Shown one piece after another: positions 53,975-62,831 of a stretch of DNA of 64,000 nt. Made by a program: the position numbers and the translations under genes. Source of the DNA: Rhizobium sp. S152. Its GTDB lineage: Bacteria > Pseudomonadota > Alphaproteobacteria > Rhizobiales > Rhizobiaceae. The stretch is from the NCBI RefSeq assembly GCF_030380735.1, contig NZ_JAUDRZ010000002.1, positions 620,001 through 684,000 of the forward strand, given 5' to 3'. The notes beneath the pieces are model-generated. The model was given only the letters and a program-made list of their open reading frames with translations, did no database searches and had not been told where the DNA came from. Position 1 is the first letter of the stretch. Each line of letters starts with the position of its first letter.

Positions 53975-54637
53975 TTAACTCCTGTACATCAGACGGAACA
54001 CGAGCTGGGCGGAAAGCTGAACCGCCTTTGCCATCGCGTAGTAGATTGCGGCCGTGACGATGAAGAATTCGAAGGTCCGGAACGACACGGACTGTGCGTA
54101 CTGGGCAGCACCGGCCAGTTCCTTGAGGCCAACGAGCATCCCGAGCGACGTGTTGAGCATGCCCCAGATCGCCTGCGTCACATAGGCGAAGAAGATGATC
54201 TTGAACATCTGCGGGAAGACGATGTGGATGAACCCCTGAAAGGTCGTCATCCCGAGAGAACGTGCTCCCGACATCTGCTGGCGGGGCACGGCATTCAGGC
54301 CGCCGCGAAAGATCTCGGCGAGATAGCCGGCATTGTTGAAGGAGATCGCCGCAAGAACGGATATATAGCTCGAGATATTGATGCCGAGTGCGCCCAGTCC
54401 GAAGTAGATCATGTAGACCTGAAAGAGGACGGGCGTGTTTCGAGACAGCTCGACCCAGGCCGTCGAGACGCGGTAGCCCCAGCCGGATCCGCCTTGGCGG
54501 GCAACCGCCATCGGCAAGGCGATCAACGTGCCGATGATCAGGGACAGGACGGTGATCTGCAGGCTTACCCATGCTCCGGCAAGAAGCTGGGGAAGGGCAC
54601 TCCATACGATCGACCAGTAGAATTGATAGCCAAACAT
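53975..54637 (-). CDS. polar amino-acid ABC transporter permease (HisQ-like)
   Basis: This 220-residue PAAT permease has FYWSIVWSALPQLLAGAWVSLQITVLSLIIGTLIALPMAVAR at the N-terminus and an EAA loop SFNNAGYLAEIFRGGLNAVPRQQMSGARSLGMTTFQGFIHIVFPQMFK. It is the first permease gene, following the two receptor genes by about 60 bp. Confidence 0.95.
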   Translation of the reverse strand: MFGYQFYWSIVWSALPQLLAGAWVSLQITVLSLIIGTLIALPMAVARQGGSGWGYRVSTAWVELSRNTPVLFQVYMIYFGLGALGINISSYISVLAAISFNNAGYLAEIFRGGLNAVPRQQMSGARSLGMTTFQGFIHIVFPQMFKIIFFAYVTQAIWGMLNTSLGMLVGLKELAGAAQYAQSVSFRTFEFFIVTAAIYYAMAKAVQLSAQLVFRLMYRS

Positions 54638-54696
54638 TGCGCTGTTCCAATGCTCTCCCGGTCTTGTATCACAAGACCGGGATCTCTTTAAAAGCT

Positions 54697-55524
54697 TCAG
54701 TAGTCAACGCCGTTGATGGCGAGCGCGGGAACGGGTCCGTCACCGAAGTAGGTCTTGTAGACTTCCGCGAAGCGGCCGCTTGTGACCTGCTGCCAGACGA
54801 ACTGCTTGGTCCAGTTCAGGAACTGCTGGTCATCGCGCTTGACGGCTATGGCGACGGTGTCGGAAAGCGGCGCCGCGCCGGCGAGCGTGAATTCTGGAAA
54901 CTGGCCGCTCTGCGACAGGGCATTGAAGACGCCCATGGCGACGAGGATCGAATCGACCTTGCCCTGCTGCAGGGCAAGATAGGATTCGGCGTCGCTCGCA
55001 TAGCCGGTGTAAGTACTGCCTGCGGCAGCCCAGCCACCTTCCATTTCCTTGTTGATCAGCTGCTCCTGTGTGCTCCCGTTGACGCCGCCGAGCTTCTTGC
55101 CCTTGAGGTCGGCATAGGACTTGATGCCCGTATCGGCGCGGGTGATGACGCCCATGGTGAAGTTCATGTAGGGCTGGGTAAAGGCGACCGTCAGCGCGCG
55201 CTGCGGCGTGGGCGTCGTCGAGGCGATCAGGACGTCGATGCGATTGGAAACAAGTGCGGGAATGCGGTCCGGAGACGGCGTTTCGACAACCTCGGCTTCG
55301 GCGCCGAGGATCTTGGCCATGTCCTTGCAATAGGTTACGTCAAGCCCGTCAGGCTCGTTGGCGGCATTACGGAAGCCGGATGGCGGGTTGTCCATCATCA
55401 CGCCGCAGCGCAGCTTCTTGCTGCCGATGACGCGGTCGAGTGTCGATTCCGCAAAGGCCATGTTGGATGCGAGCACGCCGAAGGCGGTCGCCAGTATCGT
55501 GATGGTGAGTTTCGATGTGTGCAT
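54697..55524 (-). CDS. polar amino-acid ABC substrate-binding protein (copy 1)
   Basis: This 275-residue family-3 receptor has a signal peptide (KLTITILATAFGVLASNMAFAE) and LRCGVMMDNPPSGFRNAANEPDGLDVTYCKDMAKILG. Receptor landmarks IPALVSNRIDVLIASTTPTPQRALTVAFTQPYM follow, with a ligand-binding Arg position. The ATG at 55524 is preceded by AAGGGGA; an upstream in-frame ATG would add 51 implausible residues. It is clearly homologous over its full length to the receptor encoded immediately upstream (55655-56485), so the pair is a tandem duplication that has diverged. Confidence 0.93.
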   Translation of the reverse strand: MHTSKLTITILATAFGVLASNMAFAESTLDRVIGSKKLRCGVMMDNPPSGFRNAANEPDGLDVTYCKDMAKILGAEAEVVETPSPDRIPALVSNRIDVLIASTTPTPQRALTVAFTQPYMNFTMGVITRADTGIKSYADLKGKKLGGVNGSTQEQLINKEMEGGWAAAGSTYTGYASDAESYLALQQGKVDSILVAMGVFNALSQSGQFPEFTLAGAAPLSDTVAIAVKRDDQQFLNWTKQFVWQQVTSGRFAEVYKTYFGDGPVPALAINGVDY

Positions 55525-55654
55525 GCCAGTTCCCCTTGTTTTTTTGGCTTTGCATCGAGCGGGATCTTCCCGTCTCGTTCGGCTGTTCCGACCCCCGCGC
55601 CGATATCTCGCGCGGGAGCCGGATGCTTGAACAGTTTGATCCGGCAGGGCGCGA

Positions 55655-56485
55655 TCAGAAGTTGACGCCTTCGGCATTCAGCGTTGGGACGGGAGAGTCG
55701 CCGAAGAATGTCTTGTAGACCTCGTCGAAGCGGCCGCTGACCTTCTGCTGCCAGACGAAGAGCTTCGCCCAGTTCAGGAACTGCTGGTCGTCGCGTTTGA
55801 CTGCGATGCTGACCATGTCGTTGTTGGGAGCGAGGCCGGCCGAGACGAATTCCGGGAACTGTCCGCTTCCGGCAAGCGTGTTGAAGACCGCGGTTGCCTG
55901 CAGGATGGCGTCGACCTTGCCCTGCTGCAGCGCCATGAAGGCTTCGGTGTCGCTCGAAAAGCCGGTATAGGTCGCGCCGGTGTCCTTCCAGCCCTTCTCG
56001 ACCTGCGCATTCAAGAGCTGTTCTGTCGTCGTGCCGATGACGCCGCCGAGCTTTGCGCTCTTCAGGTCGTCCCAGCTCTTCACACTGGTCTTCTTCGTGG
56101 TGATGACGGTCGTCGTGTAGTTCATGTAGGGCTGTGTGAAGGCGACGGTCATAGCGCGTGCGGGCGTCGGCGTCGTCGAGGCGATCAGAACGTCGATGCG
56201 GTTGGAAACCAGCGCGGGGATACGATCGGGCGCCGGTGTTTCGACGATCTCCGGCTCTGCGCCCAAGGCCTTCGCCATGTCCTTGCAGTAGGCCACATCG
56301 AAACCATCAGGTTCGTTCGAGGCATTGCGGAAGCCCGATGGCGGAGAGTCCAGCATGATGCCGCAACGCAGCTTCTTGGCCTGTACGACCGTGTCGAGCG
56401 TCGAGGCCGACTGAGCATGAGCCTGGCCGGCTACGGCTGCGCACAGGATCGTGCCGGCAAGCATAAGCGTCTTGGTATTTCGCAT
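55655..56485 (-). CDS. polar amino-acid ABC substrate-binding protein (copy 2)
   Basis: This 276-residue receptor has signal peptide MRNTKTLMLAGTILCAAVAGQAHAQ. Its mature sequence runs parallel to copy 1 (LRCGIMLDSPPSGFRNASNEPDGFDVAYCKDMAKALGAE; IPALVSNRIDVLIASTTPTPARAMTVAFTQPYMNY; VKRDDQQFLNWAKLFVWQQKVSGRFDEVYKTFFGDSPVP). Differences cluster in the middle (TTTVITTKKTSVKSWDD against TMGVITRADTGIKSYAD), so ligand preference may differ while the same permease pair is used. Confidence 0.93.
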   Translation of the reverse strand: MRNTKTLMLAGTILCAAVAGQAHAQSASTLDTVVQAKKLRCGIMLDSPPSGFRNASNEPDGFDVAYCKDMAKALGAEPEIVETPAPDRIPALVSNRIDVLIASTTPTPARAMTVAFTQPYMNYTTTVITTKKTSVKSWDDLKSAKLGGVIGTTTEQLLNAQVEKGWKDTGATYTGFSSDTEAFMALQQGKVDAILQATAVFNTLAGSGQFPEFVSAGLAPNNDMVSIAVKRDDQQFLNWAKLFVWQQKVSGRFDEVYKTFFGDSPVPTLNAEGVNF

Positions 56486-56570
56486 TTCATTCCCCTTCTT
56501 GTTCGATGCGGTGTGACTTTCATGTGTGACGGGGACCGGTGCCTCCTGCGCCGGACCCCGATTGCTTGGC

Positions 56571-57665
56571 TCAGCTCGCGAGACGCGACAGGGCAGGTGC
56601 CTTGGCGCCGATGTTGGCGAGCGGGCCGACTTCTCTCTCGACCAGCGGAATGACCTCCTTCTTGAAGCGGAGGATCGAGCGATGCGCCCGTTCCAGAGGC
56701 ATGCAGCCGAACGAGAAATTGCAGGTGAAGTTGCTGGGGTTCAGCCGCTTGATGTTGTCGACCATCTTCTCGGCGACCGTATGGGGATCACCGACGACCA
56801 TGTTGTCGGCATACTGGTCGAGCGAGTATTCGCCCTCGAACGCCTCGTTGGCGATGAAACCATTGTCATCGAGCGGCAGTTCGGCCTTGCGAAGATGGTG
56901 CGCCATGCGTCCCACATAGCGTGCTCGCTCGGCGACTTCGAGGGCCTCGGCACGGCTGTCGGTGATGCTGACATATTGCATGATGGCCAGCGGCTTTTCC
57001 GCCGGCTGCTCGCCGATGCTTTCCCAGGCCTTGTTCAGCCCGTCGGCCATCTTGTAGAGGACGGGCGAGCCAAGCGTGCTGGCGGCGATGAACGGCGTCG
57101 CGTTCCACTTCTTGAAGCGGTTGAGCAGCTTGGGATGCGAGGAGGTGACGAAAATCGGGGGCAGCGGCGACTGCTGCGTCTTGATGGCGAAGGTCGTCTT
57201 CGGAACCTTGATGAACTGGCCGTTATACTCGACCTCACCCTCAACGAGCGCCTTTTCGATGACGTCCCAATACTCGACGAAGATCTCGTTCTTGTTCTCG
57301 AGAGAGACGTCGTAGCGATCGAATTCGTATTGCTGGTAGCCGGTGCCCATTCCGATGATTAGGCGGCCTTCGCTCTGGGTGTCGGCAACGGCGATTTCCT
57401 GGGCGACGCGCAGCGGATTGTAGAGCGGCAGGACGATGACCCCGGGGCCGAGCTTGATCTTGCTGGTCCAGCCGGCGGCATAGGAGCACATCATTAGTGG
57501 CGACGGCGAGCTGGAATAGTTGGCGAAGTGGTGTTCCGCAAACCACGCGATGTCGAAACCAAGTTCTTCGGCCGTTTGCACCATCTTCTTCGTATCGCGC
57601 ATGACGCCGACGGCACCGTCGACGTGGTCTCGCAAGGTCATTAGGCTGAACAGACCTAACTGCAT
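56571..57665 (-). CDS. LLM-class (luciferase-like) flavin-dependent monooxygenase
   Basis: This 364-residue bacterial-luciferase-family TIM barrel opens MQLGLFSLMTLRD and has KKMVQTAEELGFDIAWFAEHHFANYSSSPSPLMMCSYAAGWTSKIKLGPGVIVLPLYNPLRVAQEIAVADTQSEGRLIIGMGTGYQ, a textbook LLM signature with the EHHF motif at about residues 45-48. It uses reduced FMN, supplied by the flavin reductase encoded just upstream, and O2 to oxidise a small organic substrate. The neighbouring amino-acid-type importer suggests a nitrogen-containing compound. Confidence 0.93.
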   Translation of the reverse strand: MQLGLFSLMTLRDHVDGAVGVMRDTKKMVQTAEELGFDIAWFAEHHFANYSSSPSPLMMCSYAAGWTSKIKLGPGVIVLPLYNPLRVAQEIAVADTQSEGRLIIGMGTGYQQYEFDRYDVSLENKNEIFVEYWDVIEKALVEGEVEYNGQFIKVPKTTFAIKTQQSPLPPIFVTSSHPKLLNRFKKWNATPFIAASTLGSPVLYKMADGLNKAWESIGEQPAEKPLAIMQYVSITDSRAEALEVAERARYVGRMAHHLRKAELPLDDNGFIANEAFEGEYSLDQYADNMVVGDPHTVAEKMVDNIKRLNPSNFTCNFSFGCMPLERAHRSILRFKKEVIPLVEREVGPLANIGAKAPALSRLAS

Positions 57666-57721
57666 GATATTCTCCTGGGCTTTCTTGCGGCGGAGCAGTC
57701 GTTGCTGCCGCCGGTTTTCAA

Positions 57722-58228
57722 TTAAGCTGCCGCCGACAGATCAAGCGGTGCGCCGACAGCGTATTTTCCGTCCTGATAAAGCAGCGGCGCCACTTCCATA
57801 TTGAAGCGGGAGCTCAGCACGCGGCCGACAAGAATGTCGTGGGTGGCGTAGCCGAAGGCCTCGCCGATCTCGCAGAAGATGTTGGCCTGCGCGTCGGCGA
57901 GATAGGGGATGCCGTCATCCGACAGGCACCAATCTCCCTGAAGAAACCGCTCGCTGGCCGGCACGCCGCCGCTGAACCGCTTCGATATGTCCGCCTGGCG
58001 CTGCGTCAGAAGATTGACGCAGTAGCGGCCGACGTCGCGAATGTGCGGGCGGATGGAGGCGCTCTGATTGATGCACGCGAGGATCGACTGCGGCTCCATG
58101 CACAGGGAGGTGACCGATGTAACGGTAATTCCGTAGCAGACCCCGTCTTTCTGGCAGGAGATGATGCAGACCGTGGCAGCGAGCCTGCGCATTGACTGAC
58201 GGAAGTTTTCCAAATCTTGCTCTGGCAT
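57722..58228 (-). CDS. NAD(P)H:flavin reductase (two-component monooxygenase partner)
   Basis: This 168-residue protein of the flavin-reductase-like domain family (HpaC/RutF type) has FRQSMRRLAATVCIISCQKDGVCYGITVTSVTSLCMEPQSILACINQSASIRPHIRDVGRYCVNLL and a GYATHDILVGRVLS end with the conserved His. It delivers FMNH2 to the LLM monooxygenase encoded 56 bp downstream. It is the first gene of the minus-strand operon, and its promoter carries one of the inverted 17-bp sites. Confidence 0.93.
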   Translation of the reverse strand: MPEQDLENFRQSMRRLAATVCIISCQKDGVCYGITVTSVTSLCMEPQSILACINQSASIRPHIRDVGRYCVNLLTQRQADISKRFSGGVPASERFLQGDWCLSDDGIPYLADAQANIFCEIGEAFGYATHDILVGRVLSSRFNMEVAPLLYQDGKYAVGAPLDLSAAA

Positions 58229-58261
58229 GGGTTCATTTCCCTTGTTGTTGGGATAAGAAGT

Positions 58262-58278
58262 TGCAGATTATCTACAAT
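58262..58278. promoter_or_regulatory. candidate GntR operator (flavin-reductase promoter side)
   Basis: TGCAGATTATCTACAAT lies 34 bp upstream of the flavin-reductase start. The identical 17 bp occur in inverted orientation at 58394-58410. The core ATTGTAGATAAT (other strand) is pseudo-palindromic, like many FCD-GntR sites. Confidence 0.7.
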
Positions 58279-58393
58279 CTGTCAACGCGATAATTTTGCG
58301 ATTTGTTAAGTGAATGTATCTGCACGATTTTCGTGCCATTGCCGCTAAGCCACTGCTTGCATGCCGATAAAATCGGCATCCCGTCACATTGCA

Positions 58394-58410
58394 ATTGTAG
58401 ATAATCTGCA
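58394..58410. promoter_or_regulatory. candidate GntR operator (SDR promoter side)
   Basis: ATTGTAGATAATCTGCA is the exact inverse of the site at 58262-58278 and lies 55 bp before the SDR ATG. One site per divergent promoter implies joint control of both transcripts. Confidence 0.7.
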
Positions 58411-58464
58411 TAACACTGCCTGACCCCAAGGGGTGATTTTGCCGCTACATGGAGATTTGAACGT

Positions 58465-59217
58465 ATGTCGGAATTTGCCGGAAAGACTGTCTTGGTGTCG
58501 GGAGCCTATGGGGGCGTCGGCCTGGCTGTGGTCAGCAAGCTGCTCGCATCGGGTGCCAACGTATGTGCCACCGATCTGGAGAGCGTGGTTGCCGCCCGTG
58601 CGCCAAGCGACAATGACCGCCTTGTTGCCGTGGGCGCCGATGTGACCTGTTCCTCCGACGTCGATCGCATCTTTGCTGCGGCCGAAACTGCGTTCGGCGA
58701 GGTGGATATCGTCATCAGCAATGCCGGGTATATCGTTTCGAAGTCGGTCCACGATACGAGCGAGGAGGAATGGGACCAGGTCCTGAATGCAAACGCCAAG
58801 TCGCTGTTTCTGATGGCTAGGCGCGCGCTTCCGTCGATGATGAAGCGCAAGAGCGGAGCGGTCGTCGCGACCGGCTCGATCTCGAGCGTCGTCGGCCTGC
58901 CGGAGCAGGCGGCCTACTGCGCTGCGAAGGGCGCGCTGCTGCAACTGGTCCGGCAGATGGCCATCGACTACGCCTCCTACAATATCCGGGTGAACGCGGT
59001 CGGCGCGGGCTCAATCAATACGCCGTTCCTGACCCGCTACCTTCAGGGAATGGACGATCCGTCCGCTGCCGAAATGGCGATCAAGGCCGCACATCCGCTT
59101 GGAAGATGGGCCGAGCCGAGCGAAATTGCCGATGCCATCTGCTACTTGGCGGGGTCTGCTTCGTCGTTCGTCACTGGCCAGATCCTGATGGCTGACGGCG
59201 GATACAGTGCGCGTTGA
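58465..59217 (+). CDS. short-chain dehydrogenase/reductase
   Basis: This 250-residue classical SDR has SGAYGGVG (residues about 12-19; Ser replaces the usual Thr of the glycine motif), SNAGYIVS, catalytic Ser in TGSISSVVG, and YCAAK. The C-terminal SSFVTGQILMADGGYSAR is typical. It is divergent from the monooxygenase operon and shares operator sequences with it. It is likely to act on an alcohol or ketone intermediate of the same pathway. Confidence 0.93.
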   Translation: MSEFAGKTVLVSGAYGGVGLAVVSKLLASGANVCATDLESVVAARAPSDNDRLVAVGADVTCSSDVDRIFAAAETAFGEVDIVISNAGYIVSKSVHDTSEEEWDQVLNANAKSLFLMARRALPSMMKRKSGAVVATGSISSVVGLPEQAAYCAAKGALLQLVRQMAIDYASYNIRVNAVGAGSINTPFLTRYLQGMDDPSAAEMAIKAAHPLGRWAEPSEIADAICYLAGSASSFVTGQILMADGGYSAR

Positions 59218-59231
59218 TTTTTGATGAAGCT

Positions 59232-59260
59232 GACGGCGTGGCTCCCGCCCAACCGCCGTC
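59232..59260 (+). terminator. possible terminator hairpin after the SDR gene
   Basis: GACGGCG and CGCCGTC form a 7-bp perfect stem with a 15-base loop 15 bp past the SDR stop. No T-run follows directly. The rest of the gap to 59439 shows no gene. Confidence 0.4.
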
Positions 59261-59439
59261 GGTTAACTCTTTGAGTACCATAAATATGCTTGCGCCCTAA
59301 AATTTGAAATCTGTCCGCAGGTTAGGCTGGTTTTATATGAGCGAATTGGTGTGTCGTCAGTTCGTGTCCTATTAAGATCAGTGATAGGTTATCATGCTTT
59401 CGGCAGTCTATTACGTCTGAACGGGTTTTTTCCCCACGC

Positions 59440-60156
59440 TCAGTGCGCAACTCCTACGCCGAGCAACCGTTCGACGGCATCGTGATCCTGCGATAGAGCC
59501 TGCGGTGTGCCGCTCCAGGCGAGTCGACCGCGCTCCAGAATGATGACCTGATCTGCAAATTCCAGCGCGCTATGGATGCGCTGCTCGACGAGGACAATGG
59601 TCATCTCGCCGATCTTGGCAAGGTCGGCGAAGGCGGCCATCAGTTCCTCGCAGATGACGGGCGCCAGCCCCTCCAGCGGCTCGTCCAGCAATAGCACTGA
59701 GGGACGGCCGAGAATGGAGCGGGCTGTCGAGAGCATCTGCTGTTCGCCGCCGGAGAGCTGGTTGCCGAGATTGCGGCGGCGCTCCTTGAGGCGTGGAAAC
59801 ATCTGGTAGGCTTCCTCGATCGCCGTCTTTGGGCGTGCCTTCAGGCCAACGAAGAGGTTTTCCTCGATCGTCAGCGTTGGGAAGATGCAGCGCGCCTGCG
59901 GCACATAGCCCAGTCCCTGGTGCGCCCGCACAGCGCTGGGTATTACGGTGATATCGGCGGAACCCAGCCTGATGCTGCCATCGTAGCGCTTCGTCTGGCC
60001 GGCGAGCGTCGCGAGCAGCGTGGTCTTGCCCATGCCGTTGCGGCCAAGCACCGCCAGGCGGCCTCCGGCCGGGACGGAGAATGAAACATGCTCAATAACG
60101 CGGGTCGGGCCGTATCCGGCCGACAAGTTCTCGACCTCAAGCGACGTTGCTGGCAT
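59440..60156 (-). CDS. livF: branched-chain amino-acid-type ABC ATPase LivF
   Basis: This 238-residue ATPase has LEVENLSAGYGPTRVIEHVSFSVPAGG, Walker A LGRNGMGKTTLLATLAG, signature LSGGEQQMLSTARSI and Walker B VLLLDEPLEGLAPVICEEL. All match LivF. I take the ATG at 60156, with GGGAG 8 bp upstream; an ATG at 60162 is also possible. It overlaps the end of livG by about 20 bp. Confidence 0.94.
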   Translation of the reverse strand: MPATSLEVENLSAGYGPTRVIEHVSFSVPAGGRLAVLGRNGMGKTTLLATLAGQTKRYDGSIRLGSADITVIPSAVRAHQGLGYVPQARCIFPTLTIEENLFVGLKARPKTAIEEAYQMFPRLKERRRNLGNQLSGGEQQMLSTARSILGRPSVLLLDEPLEGLAPVICEELMAAFADLAKIGEMTIVLVEQRIHSALEFADQVIILERGRLAWSGTPQALSQDHDAVERLLGVGVAH

Positions 60157-60901
60157 TGGCATAGCTCCCGAGATAGGCTTCGCGCACGCGGGCATCCATG
60201 GTGACATCAGTGGGCGAACCGTCGAAAATGATGGCGCCGGCGGCGAGCACGATGACGCGCTTGGCGAAGCGGAAGACAAGGTCCATGTCGTGCTCGATCA
60301 TCAGCACGGCAAGATCGGCGGGCAGGCCGGCCAGTGCCTGTTCGATGCGCCCGGTATCGCTCTGCGGCACGCCGGCAGCGGGTTCATCTAGCAGAAGCAC
60401 CTTCGGCTTCAGCGCCATGGCGACGGCGATCTCAAGCAGGCGCTGCTGGCCGTAGGCGATCTCGTTGACCTTGCGGTGCATCAGGTTCTGGAGCCCCAGC
60501 GTCTGCAGCATGCCGGTTACCTCGTCCATGACACCGGCCATCGACAGGAAGTTGCCGAACACCCGGCCCGTCCGTCCGTCTCGCTGCAGGATGGCGAGCG
60601 CGACATGCTCGGCGGGCGTCATGTCCTGGAAAAGCCGGGTGACCTGGAAAGAGCGGACCAGCCCGCGCTTGACGCGTCCGGCTGCATCCACGCGGGTCAC
60701 GGTCTCTCGGCCCAGCCGGACGTCGCCGGAATCAGGCGCCAGGTTGCCGGTCACCAAGTTGACGAATGTGGTCTTGCCCGCGCCGTTCGGCCCGATCAGC
60801 GCGATCCGGTCGCCGGGATGCATCGAGATCGATACGTCGTTGGTGACGGCCAGCCCGCCGAAGGATTTCTTCAGGTTGGCGACTTCGAAGACGGCGCTCA
60901 T
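60137..60901 (-). CDS. livG: branched-chain amino-acid-type ABC ATPase LivG
   Basis: This 254-residue ATPase has FEVANLKKSFGGLAVTNDVSISMHPGDRIALIGPNGAGKTTFVNLVTG and Walker B KVLLLDEPAAGVPQSDT. The signature is YGQQRLLEIAVAMAL rather than LSGGQ; LivG proteins typically keep L-x-x-GQQ, so this is a mild variation. The ATG at 60901 overlaps the livM stop by 4 bp. Confidence 0.94.
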   Translation of the reverse strand: MSAVFEVANLKKSFGGLAVTNDVSISMHPGDRIALIGPNGAGKTTFVNLVTGNLAPDSGDVRLGRETVTRVDAAGRVKRGLVRSFQVTRLFQDMTPAEHVALAILQRDGRTGRVFGNFLSMAGVMDEVTGMLQTLGLQNLMHRKVNEIAYGQQRLLEIAVAMALKPKVLLLDEPAAGVPQSDTGRIEQALAGLPADLAVLMIEHDMDLVFRFAKRVIVLAAGAIIFDGSPTDVTMDARVREAYLGSYANASNVA

Positions 60902-61905
60902 TCGGCGGCCTCCTTGCGTCGCGAAAGCAGGGCTGCGGCCGTGCCGTAGATGCCCTTCGGCGCGAAGAGGACGACGAGGATCAAAAGCGCGCCGACCATG
61001 GTCAGCCAGTGGAAAGGATTGGCGGCCGAGACGTAATCCTCGAATAGCATGAAGATAACGGTTCCCGAGAGCGCGCCGAACAGCGATCCGGTGCCGCCAA
61101 GCACGAGCATGACGAGGCTTTCGGCCGAGAGGGTGAAGGAGAGGCTGTCGAGGCCGACGACCTGCGTCGAGATCGCGGTCAGCGCCCCGCCGACCCCGGC
61201 GACCGCACCCGATATCACATACATCTTCATCAGCGCCGCCTTCGGCGATGCGCCCATCGCCTTGATACGCAGCGGATCTTCCTTGATGCCGCGGCAGAGC
61301 ATGCCGAAGGGAGAGCGCACCAGCAGGCGCAGCAAAACGAAAACGACGAGCAGGAGCACGACGCCGAAGACATATGCGGTGTGGCCATAGAGATCGAACT
61401 CGAAATAGCCGAGCAGGGGATCGGCGGAAATGCCGGAGAGGCCGTCGCTGCCGCCGGTCCAGGACGAGGCCTTGTTGGCCAATTCGTGAAAGAGGTTGAT
61501 CAGGGCGATCGATAGCACCAGCTGCGGCAACCCATGGGCGCGCAGGATGATGGCACCGCAGACTAGCCCCGCAACCGCGCCGCCGACGATACCCGCCAGC
61601 GTCATCAGCAGCGGATCGGTGATGCCGTAGTGAGCTGACACGATCCCCGCGGCATAAGCGCCGCTGCCGAACAGCGCTGCATGGCCGAGCGTGGCGATGC
61701 CGCAATAGCCGGTGACGAGGTCGAGCGATAGGACCAACAGCGCAACGGCGATGATGCGTGTCAAAAGTGCCAGGTTGTCGGGAAACAGCAGGTAGCCGAT
61801 GCCGGCAAGCACCATGATCGCGGCGATACCCGCGAGATCGCGACCCACTGGGCGGTGGCGTCGGACAGAGGCGGCGGTCGTGTCGGTGTTCATGGCGAGC
61901 GTCAT
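60898..61905 (-). CDS. livM: branched-chain amino-acid-type ABC permease LivM
   Basis: This permease of about 335 residues has LDLVTGYCGIATLGHAALFGSGAYAAGI, a classic LivM stretch, and GIKEDPLRIKAMGASPKAALMKMYVISGAVAGVGGALTAI with the EAA-like loop. The start could be the ATG at 61905 or 61893; an AGGA lies just before the first. It partners with LivH, and the gap to the livH stop is a few bases. Confidence 0.94.
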   Translation of the reverse strand: MTLAMNTDTTAASVRRHRPVGRDLAGIAAIMVLAGIGYLLFPDNLALLTRIIAVALLVLSLDLVTGYCGIATLGHAALFGSGAYAAGIVSAHYGITDPLLMTLAGIVGGAVAGLVCGAIILRAHGLPQLVLSIALINLFHELANKASSWTGGSDGLSGISADPLLGYFEFDLYGHTAYVFGVVLLLVVFVLLRLLVRSPFGMLCRGIKEDPLRIKAMGASPKAALMKMYVISGAVAGVGGALTAISTQVVGLDSLSFTLSAESLVMLVLGGTGSLFGALSGTVIFMLFEDYVSAANPFHWLTMVGALLILVVLFAPKGIYGTAAALLSRRKEAAE

Positions 61906-61906
61906 C

Positions 61907-62770
61907 CTATTTCGCCCTTCCGGCAAAGCCACGCGGGAATATGCAGATGATGGCGATGACGGCGAGATAGAAGAAGAATTCACCGAACTCGGGCATCAGG
62001 TAGCGGCCGGTCGTGTCGATGCCGCCAAGCACCAGGCAGGCGATCAATGCGCCGGGAATCGAGCCCGCGCCGCCGACCGAAACGACGACCAGGAAGGTCA
62101 CCATGTAGCGCAGGGCGTAATAGGGCTCGACCGGCAGCAGCTCGGCGCCGACGACGCCACCAAAAGCCGCAAGCCCGACGGCGACCGCGAAGCTCAGCGC
62201 ATAGATGATCTCCGTGCGCACCCCCAGTGCAGCCGCCATCGCGGCATTGTCGACCGAGGCGCGCAGTTTCACGCCGAAGCTAGTGCGTTCAATGGTGAAC
62301 CACAGTGCGGCGGCGACGCCGAGCCCGCAAACGATCGCGAACAGGCGGTGAACGGGAATGGTGCGGAAGCCGAGGTTGGTTGAGCCCTGCAGGCTCTCGG
62401 CCAATGGTATGGTCTTTAGCGTCGGTCCCATGGCATAGTTGGCAATGCCGATAATGCAGAAGGTGATGCCGATCGTCATCAGCACCTGTGTCAATTCGGG
62501 CGCGCCGTAGATTCGGCGATAAAGGAAACGCTCCATCGGAATGGCAATGATGATCGTGCCGACCACGGCGGCGATCACGCCGATGCCGTAGCCGAGACCA
62601 AGGTCGCGCACCGCATAAGAGGCGATATAGCCGCCGATCATCGCAAAGGCGCCGTGCGCCAGATTGACGACCCGCATCAGGCCCATGGTCACCGAAAGGC
62701 CGATCGAGATCACGAACAGCACCATGCCATAGGCGAGCGCATCGACGGCTATGCTGAAGACAGTTTGCAT
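61907..62770 (-). CDS. livH: branched-chain amino-acid-type ABC permease LivH
   Basis: This 287-residue permease has DALAYGMVLFVISIGLSVTMGLMRVVNLAHGAFAMIGGYIASYAV at the N-terminus and FGVKLRASVDNAAMAAALGVRTEIIYALSFAVAVGLAAFGGVVGAELLPV, both LivH hallmarks. It is the second gene of the operon after the receptor gene, with a 217-bp gap that carries a repeat element. Confidence 0.94.
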   Translation of the reverse strand: MQTVFSIAVDALAYGMVLFVISIGLSVTMGLMRVVNLAHGAFAMIGGYIASYAVRDLGLGYGIGVIAAVVGTIIIAIPMERFLYRRIYGAPELTQVLMTIGITFCIIGIANYAMGPTLKTIPLAESLQGSTNLGFRTIPVHRLFAIVCGLGVAAALWFTIERTSFGVKLRASVDNAAMAAALGVRTEIIYALSFAVAVGLAAFGGVVGAELLPVEPYYALRYMVTFLVVVSVGGAGSIPGALIACLVLGGIDTTGRYLMPEFGEFFFYLAVIAIICIFPRGFAGRAK

Positions 62771-62831
62771 GGGTTTGGTGTGGTCCTTGTTATCGGCAGG
62801 CGGCGATCAAGTTATCGAGGCGCCCGCGGCT

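Noticed and set aside
55525..55677. 51-residue N-terminal extension of the first amino-acid receptor
   Set aside because: It is arginine-rich and would place the signal peptide internally; the ATG at 55524 has its own ribosome-binding site.
59218..59439. Small genes or a second terminator in the SDR-livF gap
   Set aside because: No open frame with a plausible start and ribosome-binding site; only a weak hairpin at 59232-59260 and a T-run near livF.
60902..61705. N-terminal extension giving livG a 522-residue open frame
   Set aside because: The extra part is the antiparallel-frame shadow of livM; the LivG domain begins cleanly at the ATG at 60901 overlapping the livM stop.
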